From the NCBI GenBank assembly GCA_964550795.1, contig CAZKBH010000027.1:5460-69459 (forward strand): a DNA stretch of 64,000 bases. The letters are read 5' to 3'. The notes beneath the pieces were generated by a model that was not told where the DNA came from, searched no databases, and was given only the letters and a program-made list of their open reading frames with translations. The stretch comes from M3007 sp964550795. Its GTDB lineage: Bacteria; Bacteroidota; Bacteroidia; Chitinophagales; Saprospiraceae. Shown piece by piece: positions 1-8,589 of the stretch (position 1 is the stretch's first letter; every line of letters begins with the position of its first letter). The translations under genes and the position numbers were made by a program.

Positions 1-235
1 AAAATTGGTGCCCGAGGGCATCGAAGGTCGAGTGCCGTACAAAGGAACCCTGCAAGAAGTCATGACCCAATATGTGGGCGGATTGCGGGCGGGCATGGGC
101 TACTGTGGTGCGGCAACCGTGGAGATTTTACAGGAAAAAGCGCAATTCGTGAAAATTACCAACGCAGGCATGACCGAAAGCCACCCACACAACATTATTA
201 TTACGAGGGAATCGCCGAATTATTCGCGGGGCTAG
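1..235 (+). CDS. guaB: IMP dehydrogenase, C-terminal fragment
   Basis: Last 77 codons of IMP dehydrogenase, the enzyme that oxidises IMP to XMP with NAD+ in guanine nucleotide synthesis. The window cuts off the 5' part; the frame is open from base 2 and stops with TAG at 233-235. The visible part contains the EGIEGRVPYKG segment of the mobile active-site flap region, the GGLRAGMGYCGA helix that closes the TIM barrel, and the HPHNIIITRESPNYS tail typical of the bacterial enzyme. The CBS domains and catalytic cysteine lie outside the window. A hairpin terminator follows at 246-281. Confidence 0.95.
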   Translation, partial: KLVPEGIEGRVPYKGTLQEVMTQYVGGLRAGMGYCGAATVEILQEKAQFVKITNAGMTESHPHNIIITRESPNYSRG

Positions 236-245
236 GGTTCTGGCT

Positions 246-281
246 AAAGTGTGGTACACCTCTGAAGGTGTGCCACACTTT
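246..281 (+). terminator. Hairpin terminator after guaB, GTGTGGCACACC family
   Basis: Two 16-base arms (246-261 and 266-281) around the loop CTGA; the one mismatch becomes a G-U pair in RNA. A T-rich stretch follows about 10 bases later. The core AGTGTGG(C/T)ACACCT recurs at 11109-11141 and 58194-58228, so it is both a probable terminator and a member of a repeat family. Confidence 0.6.
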
Positions 282-370
282 AATTACACTATTTTTTGAG
301 CCTTTTGTGCGTTTGTTTGTTTCCCAATCGCATTTCTGCATAAAAAGCTAAAAACGACTCAGCAAGACCC

Positions 371-1096
371 ATGCCTACCACCTGGCACGACGGCATCGTC
401 CGTAAAATATCCCGCATTGCTCCCAACGTCCGCAACTTCCAGATCGAGGTTCCAGGCTTACAATCCATTGATTTTCAAGCAGGTCAGTTCGTGACGCTCG
501 ATTTGCCCATTGGAGAAAAAAGGCTCCAGCGTTGGCGCAGTTATTCCATCGCCAGTGCTCCGAACGGCTCCAATCATTTGGAGCTTTGCATCGTGAATGC
601 GCCGGCAGGACTTGGCACCACCTATCTTTTCGAAGAAATTCAGGAAGGTGATACCCTAAAATTTAAAGGCCCGGATGGCGGCTTTATTCTGCCCGAAAAA
701 ATCGAAAAGGATTTGGTGTTTGTTTGCACTGGAACTGGCGTTGCGCCGTTCCGAAGCATGATTTTGGACTTAAAAAAGACGGGGAAAACACATCGAAATC
801 TGCATCTAATCTTCGGAACCCGGGAAGAAAGTGGCATTTTATACCGCGAGGAATTTGAAACACTCGCCCGGGAAATGCCTGGTTTTCGCTACGATGTAGC
901 ACTGTCGCGGCAGGAAAATTGGTCCGGCTCGAAGGGGCACGTCCACCAAATTTACCTCGACCAGTACGCCTCGCCCCGTCCAGATCTGGATTTTTATCTT
1001 TGCGGCTGGAGCAACATGATAGATGAGGCCGTGGCCAATCTATTGGTTCAATTAAAATACGAACGCAGCCAAATCCACTACGAATTGTACGGATAA
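371..1096 (+). CDS. Ferredoxin--NADP(+) reductase-like FAD oxidoreductase
   Basis: A 241-residue cytoplasmic flavoprotein of the ferredoxin-NADP reductase superfamily, which moves electrons between NAD(P)H and a one-electron carrier through FAD. Residues 1-105 form the FAD barrel with the RxYS motif at 56-59 (RSYS). The NAD(P)-binding domain carries GTGVAPF at 121-127, FGTRE at 148-152 and CGWSNMI at 211-217, and the chain ends in the aromatic tail YELYG. No [2Fe-2S] domain is fused, so a separate ferredoxin or flavodoxin must be the partner. It lies 29 bases before riboflavin synthase, which makes the precursor of its cofactor; co-transcription is plausible. The exact electron partner cannot be told. 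Confidence 0.82.
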   Translation: MPTTWHDGIVRKISRIAPNVRNFQIEVPGLQSIDFQAGQFVTLDLPIGEKRLQRWRSYSIASAPNGSNHLELCIVNAPAGLGTTYLFEEIQEGDTLKFKGPDGGFILPEKIEKDLVFVCTGTGVAPFRSMILDLKKTGKTHRNLHLIFGTREESGILYREEFETLAREMPGFRYDVALSRQENWSGSKGHVHQIYLDQYASPRPDLDFYLCGWSNMIDEAVANLLVQLKYERSQIHYELYG

Positions 1097-1125
1097 TCCT
1101 TCCTCATTTCCTTAGTCCTGCACCC

Positions 1126-1719
1126 ATGTTTACTGGCATTATCGAAGCCCTCGGCACCCTTAAAACGCTTGAAAAAGACCGTTCAAACGTGCATTTTACG
1201 GTAGAAAGTCCCATTTCCTCGGAATTGAAAATAGACCAGAGCGTAAGCCACAATGGCGTTTGCCTTACGGTGGTAGCCCTGGGGCAGGGTGTGCATCGGG
1301 TGACGGCTGTGGAGGAAACTTTGCGCCGCACGAATCTCGGTGATTGGAAACCGGGCATGCTCATCAATCTGGAACGTTGCCTGCCGATGGGTGGGCGTTT
1401 GGATGGCCATATTGTGCAGGGCCATGTGGATGAACTCGTTGAATGTGTGGAAGTTACGGAAACGGACGGCTCCTGGAAATACAGTTTCCGATATCGCCCC
1501 GAGCAGGCCGGATTATTGGTAGATAAAGGCTCGGTTTGTCTCAACGGCGTGAGTCTGACCGTCGTTGCTCCTTCTGCCGATCAGTTTTCGGTGGCCATTA
1601 TTCCCTACACCTGGGAGCACACCAATTTTAAGACCCTGTCCCTGGGGGATGCGGTGAACATCGAATTTGATATTTTGGGAAAATATATTGCCCGGCAGAT
1701 GCAGGCGCACAAAGCCTAA
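1126..1719 (+). CDS. ribE: Riboflavin synthase, alpha subunit
   Basis: A 197-residue enzyme that dismutates two 6,7-dimethyl-8-ribityllumazine molecules to riboflavin and a pyrimidine. It has the expected two lumazine-binding barrels: the first starts MFTGIIEALG with SHNGVCLTV at 41-49, the second has GSVCLNGVSLTV around 135-146. The connecting GRLDGHIVQGHVD motif is at 90-102, and a short C-terminal helix (IARQMQ) mediates trimerisation in the family. Length is normal and the ATG at 1126 is the canonical start. No FMN riboswitch is visible in the 29 bases upstream. Confidence 0.96.
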   Translation: MFTGIIEALGTLKTLEKDRSNVHFTVESPISSELKIDQSVSHNGVCLTVVALGQGVHRVTAVEETLRRTNLGDWKPGMLINLERCLPMGGRLDGHIVQGHVDELVECVEVTETDGSWKYSFRYRPEQAGLLVDKGSVCLNGVSLTVVAPSADQFSVAIIPYTWEHTNFKTLSLGDAVNIEFDILGKYIARQMQAHKA

Positions 1720-1736
1720 ATCCCCTGTATGCGCTA

Positions 1737-3319
1737 TTACCTTTGAACCACAAAACTTTTGGTAAGCGTTTGTCCGTCCATTTTGATTTGCAAAAAATAC
1801 ACCCCCGGAGACCATCCCGCGAGCGGCAAACGCCAGTGATTCCCGCCAAATGTGGCCTTTTCAGATTCAAAAACATGCTGCAACTGCCCGATTGAATTGA
1901 AAATTTGTCCGGATATTTCAAGCGATCCTGGAGCCTCTATCTCAATGTTCAGTAAATCGGTGGCAGGATTTGGAAACAATTGAATATCAATGTTTTGCGT
2001 CAAATCACTGGTTGAAGTGACACCGCTGACTCCGAACGCTCTGCGGGAATAATCGCCAAATTCACCACCAGAGATGAGGTGAACTGCTGGATTGTCCAGG
2101 TTATAAAGCCGGTAATATCCGGTGCCAAATTCGCAGCAAATCCCGTCGCCGTAGGCATCTGAAAAATGAATGGAATAGCAGCCGTTGGAGGGTAAATGAA
2201 GGGTGTCGCGGATGATGGCCAAGTCGGAATAAGCGCCTGGGCCGACGGGCGTTCCAAGCGGGAACGCACCACCGCCATTTGGGCCAACATCTTGATTTCC
2301 ACCACTTTCCAGCACGTTTCCATAGTCGTCTCTGACCTCCCAATAAGTTTCTTCCCCATAGCTGTCTGTCCTGATTTTCAGGAGTACCTGCGTGGTGCTA
2401 AACTGTACTGCGTTTACAAAATGGTCGTTGCGCACATTGTTCGAAAAATCTTCGTCGCCAGCGGCATTGTTGATGTTCGTGATGGTGGTTTTAAGGATGC
2501 CAGCGTTGCTAATGTTATGATTGTCAAAGGTAATGGACGCTTCTGCATAGGTAGAGAGGTAGCCTGACCAATCCAGGGTTTGCAACGTATTGTTATTCCA
2601 TTCCAACTTGATATTGGCCGAGGTAAGTGGAGCGCTGCCAAGATTGGTCAGCGCAAAAGAAGGCGCCAATCCCTGTGTTTCGCAAAGTTCGCGCATTTCG
2701 GTTCCGGGATTGTATTGGAAAATGCCCGCATTGTTGGTGCCAAAAGCTACAGGACATTGGCTTGCTTTTTCCCAAAGCCCATCGGCATCCAGCGGCGACA
2801 CTTCATAGACCCTTTTGTTGGGGCAAATGACAAAAAGAGAGGGATAATACGTGATTTGGTAAGCGTTTGCGATGGATGCATTGTCCAGGATGGGGTAAGT
2901 GGTGCCGGCGGCATAGTTACCCGCAGAGCCGCCGTTGCAACCCGAAGGACCAAAAATGCAGTTTACATTGGTATTGGGGTCGCCTTCGATCCAAAAAACG
3001 CGCAATTTATCGTCGCCCAATCGGTAAAACAAAATTGGGTATTGTTGACTNNNNNNNNNNCGCCTGCGGGTCCGTGTGCATCGTAAAGGTCTTGCAGATA
3101 CCCGCTGGCATGATAGACCCAACACGGCGCGCACCAGGTAGCGCTGATTTCGATGACGACAATTTTGCCTGAATTTAATACCTCGTAGAGGTGGTGCGTT
3201 TGTCCGTAAATATCTTGTGCAATGAAATCGGGTGCCAAAGAGCCGTCTGGCAACTGTGCGGAAAGGCGCAGTGCAGTGACCAGCAACAAACAGGTAAACA
3301 GCCGTTTTCTCGAATTCAT
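1737..3319 (-). CDS. Secreted thioredoxin-fold protein with T9SS sorting domain (interrupted by assembly gap)
   Basis: An exported redox protein. The ATG at 3319 opens a signal peptide (MNSRKRLFTCLLLVTALRLS), followed by a thioredoxin/redoxin domain with the active-site motif WCAPCW. A long beta-rich middle region follows, then a T9SS type A sorting domain starting at LFPNPATDLL and ending TKSFVVQR. Ten Ns at 3051-3060 break the frame: the N-terminal part ends at HGPAG in one frame and the rest continues from DDKLRVFWIEGD in another. Removing 47 bases (3014-3060) restores one continuous frame, so the break is probably an assembly artefact and not a real frameshift. The substrate is unknown; the role is presumably in the cell envelope. 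Confidence 0.8.
3018..3060. other. Scaffold gap plus suspect contig-end sequence
   Basis: Bases 3051-3060 are Ns. The 33 bases before them (3018-3050) encode residues that do not fit the protein and contain a small inverted repeat, CCCAAT/ATTGGG. CGCC at 3014-3017 matches CGCC at 3061-3064. Joining the flanks through this 4-base overlap gives the in-frame protein junction GPAG-DDKLR. Confidence 0.75.
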
Positions 3320-3364
3320 TTTTGCTAATATTGTCCGATTCAATACAAATATCGTTGTGACGTA

Positions 3365-3372
3365 CAAATTTA
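3365..3372 (-). promoter_or_regulatory. Possible -7 box for the thioredoxin-fold gene
   Basis: Read on the minus strand this is TAAATTTG, matching TAnnTTTG, 46 bases before the start codon at 3319. No clear -33 element is seen. Confidence 0.3.
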
Positions 3373-3397
3373 GGTAGGGGCAAAGTGGTCTTGGGTG

Positions 3398-3405
3398 TAC
3401 CTTTG
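3398..3405 (+). promoter_or_regulatory. Bacteroidota -7 box (TACCTTTG)
   Basis: TACCTTTG matches TAnnTTTG and lies 52 bases before the ATG at 3457. It supports that start over the longer upstream frame opening at 3385, which would begin upstream of the promoter. Confidence 0.5.
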
Positions 3406-3456
3406 TTTAAATCTTTGAACTATTTCACTAACCTGCTAATTCGAGACATTTCTATC

Positions 3457-4146
3457 ATGAAAAATCTACTCTGTACGCTTCTGCTGGTACTCGGTCTTTT
3501 CCAAACGGCCACAGCACAGTCCGCTTACCATGTTCACCCGAACCCCTCTGACACCATCACCACCGCCGACACCTATGATTCCCCGGCAAAGGGTGAAATC
3601 AAAAACGTGTCGAGCGCTTCGATTACAGTTCGCTGGGAGCGCACGGAGGTTTTCCTAACGCCCAACATCACTACGGCCGTCTGCGATCCTGTAACTTGTT
3701 GGTTTTCAGGTGTTAATACCAAATCATTTACTTTAGACGCCGATTCAATGGGCGAACTTACCATTCATTTTTACAATGCTATGGCTGACCCTGCGCCTGG
3801 CCAAGCCGGCTCGGGCATTGTTCACCTCAAGTTGACCAACCTCGACAACCCCCTGGATACGCTCACGGCCATTTACACCTACAATACCTTGTCGAGCACG
3901 CAAAATCTGCCTGCGGCCAACGTGAAATTGTACCCCAACCCTACCGTTGATTTTTTCACCCTCGATAAAGCCGATGAAGTCGCTTCGATGCGTCTTTTCT
4001 CGCTCGATGGCCGTGTAGTGGCACGTTTTGATGCCTCGGAAGGCAAAACTTACAATATCGCGCATTTGCCAGTGGGCAACTACGTCCTCTCTTTTGAAGA
4101 CAAAAACGGTCAGTTGTTTCAGGCAGTTGAGCTGATGAAGCGATAG
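3457..4146 (+). CDS. Secreted protein with T9SS type A sorting domain
   Basis: A 229-residue exported protein of unknown function. It starts with a signal peptide (MKNLLCTLLLVLGLFQTATAQ), then has a beta-rich domain with several short motifs of cupredoxin or immunoglobulin-like style. It ends with a T9SS sorting domain (LYPNPTVDFFTL to AVELMKR) that directs export through the type IX system and attachment to the outer membrane. The ATG at 3457 is chosen because it begins the signal peptide and follows the -7 box at 3398. It is divergent from the thioredoxin-fold T9SS gene, and the pair may be expressed together. The sequence shows no catalytic motif. Confidence 0.85.
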   Translation: MKNLLCTLLLVLGLFQTATAQSAYHVHPNPSDTITTADTYDSPAKGEIKNVSSASITVRWERTEVFLTPNITTAVCDPVTCWFSGVNTKSFTLDADSMGELTIHFYNAMADPAPGQAGSGIVHLKLTNLDNPLDTLTAIYTYNTLSSTQNLPAANVKLYPNPTVDFFTLDKADEVASMRLFSLDGRVVARFDASEGKTYNIAHLPVGNYVLSFEDKNGQLFQAVELMKR

Positions 4147-4180
4147 TTTATACGATGAGTCATGTGCTGTCTCATGTAAT

Positions 4181-4213
4181 CAGGGGCCAAAGCCGACGTG
4201 GCTTTGGTCCCTG
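4181..4213 (+). terminator. Bidirectional hairpin terminator
   Basis: Arms of 14 bases (4181-4194 and 4200-4213, one mismatch) around GACGT, between the convergent genes ending at 4146 and 4238. TTT follows the right arm. Confidence 0.65.
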
Positions 4214-4237
4214 TTTGCATGACCCTGTAGCGTCCTG

Positions 4238-4639
4238 CTACTCCTTATAAAATCGCTGCGTTTGCTCCAGATTGAACTTCTGCGGCCGCGCATCTTCAGA
4301 AATACCCTGTTCAGCAGAAAACCGGAACACGGAATCATTGCTCCATTCGAGGATTCCGTAAAGCGTTTTGCCCACGAGTGGTCCAGATTGGAAATTGGTC
4401 AGATCAAGTTTGGCGATGGTCGCTTTACAATCATACCGATATTGAACGGCGAAAGTATCGAACTGACTTCCAAATTTAATGAGCCAGAACGCCTTGCCAT
4501 CTGGGCCAAAGGAGAGCTCCTGCCCCTCCTTGTTGGTCCATCGCCCGGTCAAATCGGGGCAACTTCCCTCGGATTTGCAGAACAAAAACAGGGTGGTGAA
4601 GCCTGAAAAAAGCACCAATTGTGTAATAAGTTGGTTCAT
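4238..4639 (-). CDS. Conserved hypothetical exported protein
   Basis: A 133-residue protein. The N-terminus is hydrophobic (LITQLVLFSGFTTLFLFCKSEGSC) and looks like a signal peptide. It is followed by a small beta-barrel-like region beginning LTGRWTNKEGQELSFGPDGKAFW, a pattern seen in small lipocalin-like or 'copper resistance NlpE-like' folds of Bacteroidota. No catalytic residues are evident. A GTG two codons earlier (4645) is possible, but the ATG at 4639 is preferred. It is separated from radC by about 130 bases. The function is unknown. Confidence 0.7.
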   Translation of the reverse strand: MNQLITQLVLFSGFTTLFLFCKSEGSCPDLTGRWTNKEGQELSFGPDGKAFWLIKFGSQFDTFAVQYRYDCKATIAKLDLTNFQSGPLVGKTLYGILEWSNDSVFRFSAEQGISEDARPQKFNLEQTQRFYKE

Positions 4640-4769
4640 AAGCACTGCTGTTTATTCGTAAACTTTGCCAAAAAAGACAACAACCCTGATATAAAGTGGC
4701 AAATAAGGTACAGAAAACCTCGGAGAGGTCTAACGTTTGTAGCAAAAACGTTGGTACGCGTGAATTTTT

Positions 4770-5468
4770 TCAAATCGCCCCCTCGTCTGCAAAACTATAA
4801 TAACCTCTTTCCGAGACAATTAGATGGTCGAGCAAGGGCAAATCGAGTATTTTCCCGGCTTCTTTCAATTTTTTGGTCAGACTAATGTCGGCCTCGCTGG
4901 GTTTTAAATTGCCCGAAGGATGATTGTGTACCGCAATAATAGCTGAAGCCCGTGCATCCAGGGCTATTTTGAACGCCAATTTCACATCTGCAACGGTGCC
5001 CGCCATGCCTCCGGCACTGAGTTTTTCGCGGGCCACCACTTCATTGGCCTTGTTGAGCATCAGCAACCAAAATTCTTCGTGGTAAAGATCGGTCAGTAAA
5101 GACGCGATGGCGTTGAATGCATCGCGGCTGCTGGCTACTTTGGGCCGATCGCGAAGGTCGGATATTTGACGGCGGCGGCCCAATTCAAGTGCCGCAGCAA
5201 TGGTGATGGCCTTGGCTTCACCCACGCCTTTGAAGCGTTGAAATTCCTGAATGGAACGTTTGCCAAGTTCGTGGAGATTGTTGTCCACAGATGCCAGAAT
5301 GCGCTGAGCCAGGCCCAGCGCGCTTTCGCCAGCACTGCCGGAACCCAGCATAATGGCGATTAATTCAGCATCGGATAGCGATTGACGTCCCTTCAGGAGC
5401 ATTTTTTCGCGGGGACGGTCTTCTTCCGCCCAGGTGGAAATGGAGCGGTAACTGTTTTCGTTTGACAT
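4770..5468 (-). CDS. radC: RadC family JAB-domain protein
   Basis: A 232-residue protein of the RadC family (UPF0758). The N-terminal half has a helix-hairpin-helix segment (RFKGVGEAKA, 78-87). The C-terminal half is a JAB/MPN metalloprotease-like domain with the zinc motif HNHPSGNLKPSEAD (His181, His183, Asp194). The start MSNENSYRSISTWAEEDRPREKML is typical of full-length RadC. Its historical link to DNA repair is weak; the biochemical role in bacteria is unsettled. A -7 box lies at 5502-5509. Confidence 0.93.
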   Translation of the reverse strand: MSNENSYRSISTWAEEDRPREKMLLKGRQSLSDAELIAIMLGSGSAGESALGLAQRILASVDNNLHELGKRSIQEFQRFKGVGEAKAITIAAALELGRRRQISDLRDRPKVASSRDAFNAIASLLTDLYHEEFWLLMLNKANEVVAREKLSAGGMAGTVADVKLAFKIALDARASAIIAVHNHPSGNLKPSEADISLTKKLKEAGKILDLPLLDHLIVSERGYYSFADEGAI

Positions 5469-5501
5469 GGTTGGGTGTTTGGTTTTTTAACAACGTGCTT
5501 A

Positions 5502-5509
5502 CAAAGTTA
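5502..5509 (-). promoter_or_regulatory. Bacteroidota -7 box of radC (TAACTTTG)
   Basis: On the minus strand TAACTTTG, a full match to TAnnTTTG, 34 bases before the radC start codon at 5468. Confidence 0.55.
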
Positions 5510-5620
5510 AGCAATGCGGTTGAAAAAAACGAGCCGGAGTTCAGTCATGTTTGTGCAATTCTCAAAATACGTGCATCCATCCCCCGCATCCGGTTGCAGA
5601 CATCTAAAATCTTTACCTTC

Positions 5621-5649
5621 AGTGCTTGTCTGAATTTTAGTTCTGAGGC
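5621..5649 (+). repeat. Solo end of the 26.7-kb MITE-like element
   Basis: These 29 bases match 26723-26751, the left end of the MITE-like element, with one difference (TCTGAA versus TCTAAA). No partner end is found nearby. It lies 18 bases before the gene at 5668, so it probably forms part of its promoter or leader. Confidence 0.7.
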
Positions 5650-5667
5650 ACTCAAACATCTTCACTT

Positions 5668-7665
5668 ATGAAACTTGGTCTTTTCCTCTCCTCCCTTTGG
5701 CTTTTGATAGCCTCCTTTTTTACCCCCACCAATACCGGCGTGCTGACCGGAAAAGTCAGCGATGGCACAGAACCCCTCATCGGTGCAACCGTGAGAGTCT
5801 ATCGCGGCACGGAATCCGTGCGCGGAAGCATCACCGATTACAATGGGGTATATCGAATCCAACTGGAGCCGGGCACTTACGACCTGGAGTTCTCCTACAC
5901 AGGTTATCAATCGCAAAAAATTCTGGGCGTGCGGATATCTACCGCAAGCACGACGCTTGATGTGACACTCCGCAATGCTGCCGGGTTGGAAGAAGTGGAG
6001 GTTAAAGCGTATAAAGTGCCACTTATTGAACAGGATAAAATGTCCAGTGGTCAGACATTGAATCCTGATGCAATGAAAAGCCTGCCTGCCCCCCCTCCTG
6101 CGGAAAGCAGAAAGGCTGTGGCCAAAGCGATGACACCTGCCCTTTCGAAGCCGGGTGCGCCAGTACACACAGAGTACACCCGGATTCCCGGCGAACCCAA
6201 ACCCGCGCCGAAGGTGGAAGTAGATGGCATGATGAAAAAAGTCGAAATCCGTTACGAGCCTGAAACTTACGAAGAGGTCATTAACCTTGTTGACGACGAA
6301 TCCCCTTCCCCCGGAACCATCGCCCAACCCGCCCCACGCGCTGGCCTGCTTACGGCGGGTGAATGGAACGATCTCCACAACTGGAACCGGCATTGGATGG
6401 ATTTGCTGGCAGATGGTGAAACCGACGCTTATCAAACTATGTATGAATTTTTCCCCCGCCAGCGCTACGCCGTAATATTGACCAACGAAAACGGTTTTCC
6501 CATCGCGGATGCCCCCGTGAGGCTGTTGGGCGCAGATAAAATCCTTTGGGAAAGTCGCACCGACAATACCGGGAAAGCCGAACTCTGGGCGGCACTTTTT
6601 AGCCCGGAAAAAACTACTGAAAGCCTCCGTGCTGAAATATTGGTTGAAGGTCAAACGCATGAAATTAGCACTCTTAAAACCGCTTCAGCAGGGTTTAACT
6701 ACTTGAAAATCAAGGCAGAATGTCGCGCGCCCCAAAACGTGGACATCCTCTGGGCCGTAGATGCCACCGGAAGCATGGGCGATGAAATTGAATATCTGAA
6801 AACGGAACTTTTGGACGTCATCGGGCGGGCCAAAAGCCGCAACCCGGAGCTGGCATACCGCATGGGCGCCGTGTTTTATCGCGATAAAGGCGACGAGTAC
6901 ATTACCCGCAACAGCTTGTTTTCCAGCGACATAACCCAAACCGTGGGTTTTATCCAAAAACAGTTTGCCGGCGGTGGTGGTGATTATCCCGAAGCGGTGC
7001 ACAGTGCGCTTGAAGAAGCAGTTTTTACCCATAAATGGAGTGAAAATGCCGTGGCAAGGATTTGTTTTTTGGTCCTGGATGCAGGTCCACACCGCGGAGC
7101 GGCCATCAACGCCAGTCTGCAAAAAAGCATCCGCGAAGCCGCGCGTTTGGGAATTCGGATCGTGCCGATTGCGGCCAGTGGTATTCAAAAAGACACCGAA
7201 TTTTTGATGAAATTTTTCGGTCTGGCCACCAATGGCTCCTATGTGTTCCTCACCGATCATTCGGGCATCGGGGGCAAACACCTCGAACCCACCACCGATG
7301 AGTACAAGGTAGAACCGCTCAACAACTTGCTCGTACGCCTCATCACGGAATACACCACGGTTGAAACCTGCGAAGGAAAATCTGAAATTCGTTTTGAAAA
7401 CGACCCGCAGCAACAGCCCGGCCCAGTCTTGCAGGCCTTGTATTATCCCAACCCGGCAGTGGAACGGTTCACCCTCGAACTACCTTTTGCCGTGCAATCT
7501 GTCACGATCTATGATTCCGAAGGCAGGGCGGTGCGCAAATTGGAAAACCCCGTGGAAGGTGCAAACCTGATCCTGCTGAATGACCTGGCCGCAGGTTTTT
7601 ACACCATCCGCATTTTGAACAATGGCCTGATGCAAAGTGGAAAATTGATGGTGGTGCGGACCTGA
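5668..7665 (+). CDS. T9SS-exported von Willebrand factor A protein
   Basis: A 665-residue cell-surface protein. Domain order: signal peptide (1-20); carboxypeptidase regulatory-like barrel (about 24-105, GVLTGKVSDGTEPLIGATV); a Pro/Ala-rich linker; a second immunoglobulin-like module (about 265-335, VILTNENGFPIADAPVRLL). A VWA domain follows (about 356-560) with the MIDAS motif DATGS at 365-369, then a T9SS sorting domain starting at YYPNPAVERF (592) and ending GKLMVVRT. The VWA fold suggests metal-dependent protein binding at the surface; the partner is unknown. It ends one base before the convergent gene stop at 7666. The start follows the solo repeat end at 5621-5649. Confidence 0.88.
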   Translation: MKLGLFLSSLWLLIASFFTPTNTGVLTGKVSDGTEPLIGATVRVYRGTESVRGSITDYNGVYRIQLEPGTYDLEFSYTGYQSQKILGVRISTASTTLDVTLRNAAGLEEVEVKAYKVPLIEQDKMSSGQTLNPDAMKSLPAPPPAESRKAVAKAMTPALSKPGAPVHTEYTRIPGEPKPAPKVEVDGMMKKVEIRYEPETYEEVINLVDDESPSPGTIAQPAPRAGLLTAGEWNDLHNWNRHWMDLLADGETDAYQTMYEFFPRQRYAVILTNENGFPIADAPVRLLGADKILWESRTDNTGKAELWAALFSPEKTTESLRAEILVEGQTHEISTLKTASAGFNYLKIKAECRAPQNVDILWAVDATGSMGDEIEYLKTELLDVIGRAKSRNPELAYRMGAVFYRDKGDEYITRNSLFSSDITQTVGFIQKQFAGGGGDYPEAVHSALEEAVFTHKWSENAVARICFLVLDAGPHRGAAINASLQKSIREAARLGIRIVPIAASGIQKDTEFLMKFFGLATNGSYVFLTDHSGIGGKHLEPTTDEYKVEPLNNLLVRLITEYTTVETCEGKSEIRFENDPQQQPGPVLQALYYPNPAVERFTLELPFAVQSVTIYDSEGRAVRKLENPVEGANLILLNDLAAGFYTIRILNNGLMQSGKLMVVRT

Positions 7666-8016
7666 TTATTCTAATTCCTCCACCCTGAATTGCACCATCC
7701 GCTCAATCAAATCCAAAGGCATGGGCTGATCTATGGGAAACTGAACAGACCCTTTTCCCTGTTTGTATTTGGAAAGTTCTGCTTGATAGGATTCGTGTCC
7801 GCTTGGGGTGGCATAAAACCCGATATGATTTTTATAGCCCGCAAAAAACACCAGGTTTTTGCCCTTGAAAACGTACGTCGGCATCGCGTACTTGATGGTT
7901 TCGCTTGCTTCTGGTGCGGCTTTTTGGATGGCAGCGCGGACTTGCGCCAGAATAGCCCGGGTTTCTTCTGGAAAACCGGCGATGTAGGCATCAATGGAGT
8001 CGGGTTGTTTATTCAT
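7666..8016 (-). CDS. DUF1801 family protein
   Basis: A 116-residue cytoplasmic protein of the DUF1801/YdhG-like family (iron-chaperone fold related to frataxin). Characteristic features are an N-terminal helix with EETRAILAQVRAAIQKAAPEA, then IKYAMPTYVFKGKNLVFFAGYKNHIGFY and a C-terminal helix LIERMVQFRVEELE. The frame opens 28 codons earlier at 8100, but that stretch is not family-like; the ATG at 8016 fits. The molecular role of these stand-alone proteins is not established. Confidence 0.85.
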   Translation of the reverse strand: MNKQPDSIDAYIAGFPEETRAILAQVRAAIQKAAPEASETIKYAMPTYVFKGKNLVFFAGYKNHIGFYATPSGHESYQAELSKYKQGKGSVQFPIDQPMPLDLIERMVQFRVEELE

Positions 8017-8142
8017 GACTGTGATATATGTGATCGTCTGAATCGCGAGCGACGTAAAAATGGGGCAAAATTGTTTTAAATTATCCATATTTAAAAACAA
8101 TTTTCAAAAAAGCCCTTACTTTCGCCCAAATTTTGGTTCTGA

Positions 8143-8586
8143 TTGCAGCAATACGATGAATTTGGTTTTGTAGAAGAATGGGAAGAACAAAGCCCGGCTC
8201 CTACTGCTGACGACTCGCCTCCGGCTGAGCCGCATGTGCCTATGCGTACGCAATTCCCGGAAGCTGGCAGCAATTACCTCGGCGGCAGCTCCGATGGCTG
8301 GGAGTACCGCACCGCTTTTACGGGTTCCAAACTTGCTTTTGCGTACGAAATGCTCAAGCAATTCCTGGTAGAAGAGGGCTACGCCGATATCCCGCTCCCC
8401 GGAACAGCCGCGGAACTAAAACTTTTCAAAAAACCACGCAGCCTGCAGCTCCAGCTTTTTGCCGAACGGGGATATGCCCACAACCCGATTAAAATCCTGT
8501 TTCCCGGCCAACGCAACACGTTATTGCTCTGTGTGTACAACGAGCGGGAGCCGGGGCATCTGTTGCGTTTTCATGGGGTGGTTTAG
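8143..8586 (+). CDS. Conserved hypothetical protein, TTG start
   Basis: A 147-residue soluble protein of unknown function. The N-terminal 35 residues are acidic and proline-rich (EEWEEQSPAPTADDSPPAEP). The rest looks globular, with a helix (SKLAFAYEMLKQFLVEEGYADIP) and a basic beta-rich C-terminus (KKPRSLQLQLFAERGYAHNPIKILF). An in-frame TGA at 8140 immediately precedes a TTG at 8143, the first possible start. A near -7 box, TACTTTCG at 8117-8124, supports transcription just upstream. The ATG at 8242 is the alternative start and would remove the acidic tail. It ends 3 bases before the convergent SLC13 gene. Confidence 0.6.
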   Translation: MQQYDEFGFVEEWEEQSPAPTADDSPPAEPHVPMRTQFPEAGSNYLGGSSDGWEYRTAFTGSKLAFAYEMLKQFLVEEGYADIPLPGTAAELKLFKKPRSLQLQLFAERGYAHNPIKILFPGQRNTLLLCVYNEREPGHLLRFHGVV

Positions 8587-8589
8587 AAA

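Noticed and set aside
1097..1125. FMN riboswitch before riboflavin synthase.
   Set aside because: Only 29 bases separate it from the preceding gene, and none of the conserved FMN riboswitch segments is present.
2580..3086. Plus-strand frame of 168 codons spanning the gap region.
   Set aside because: It crosses the N-gap and is antisense to the T9SS thioredoxin-fold gene.
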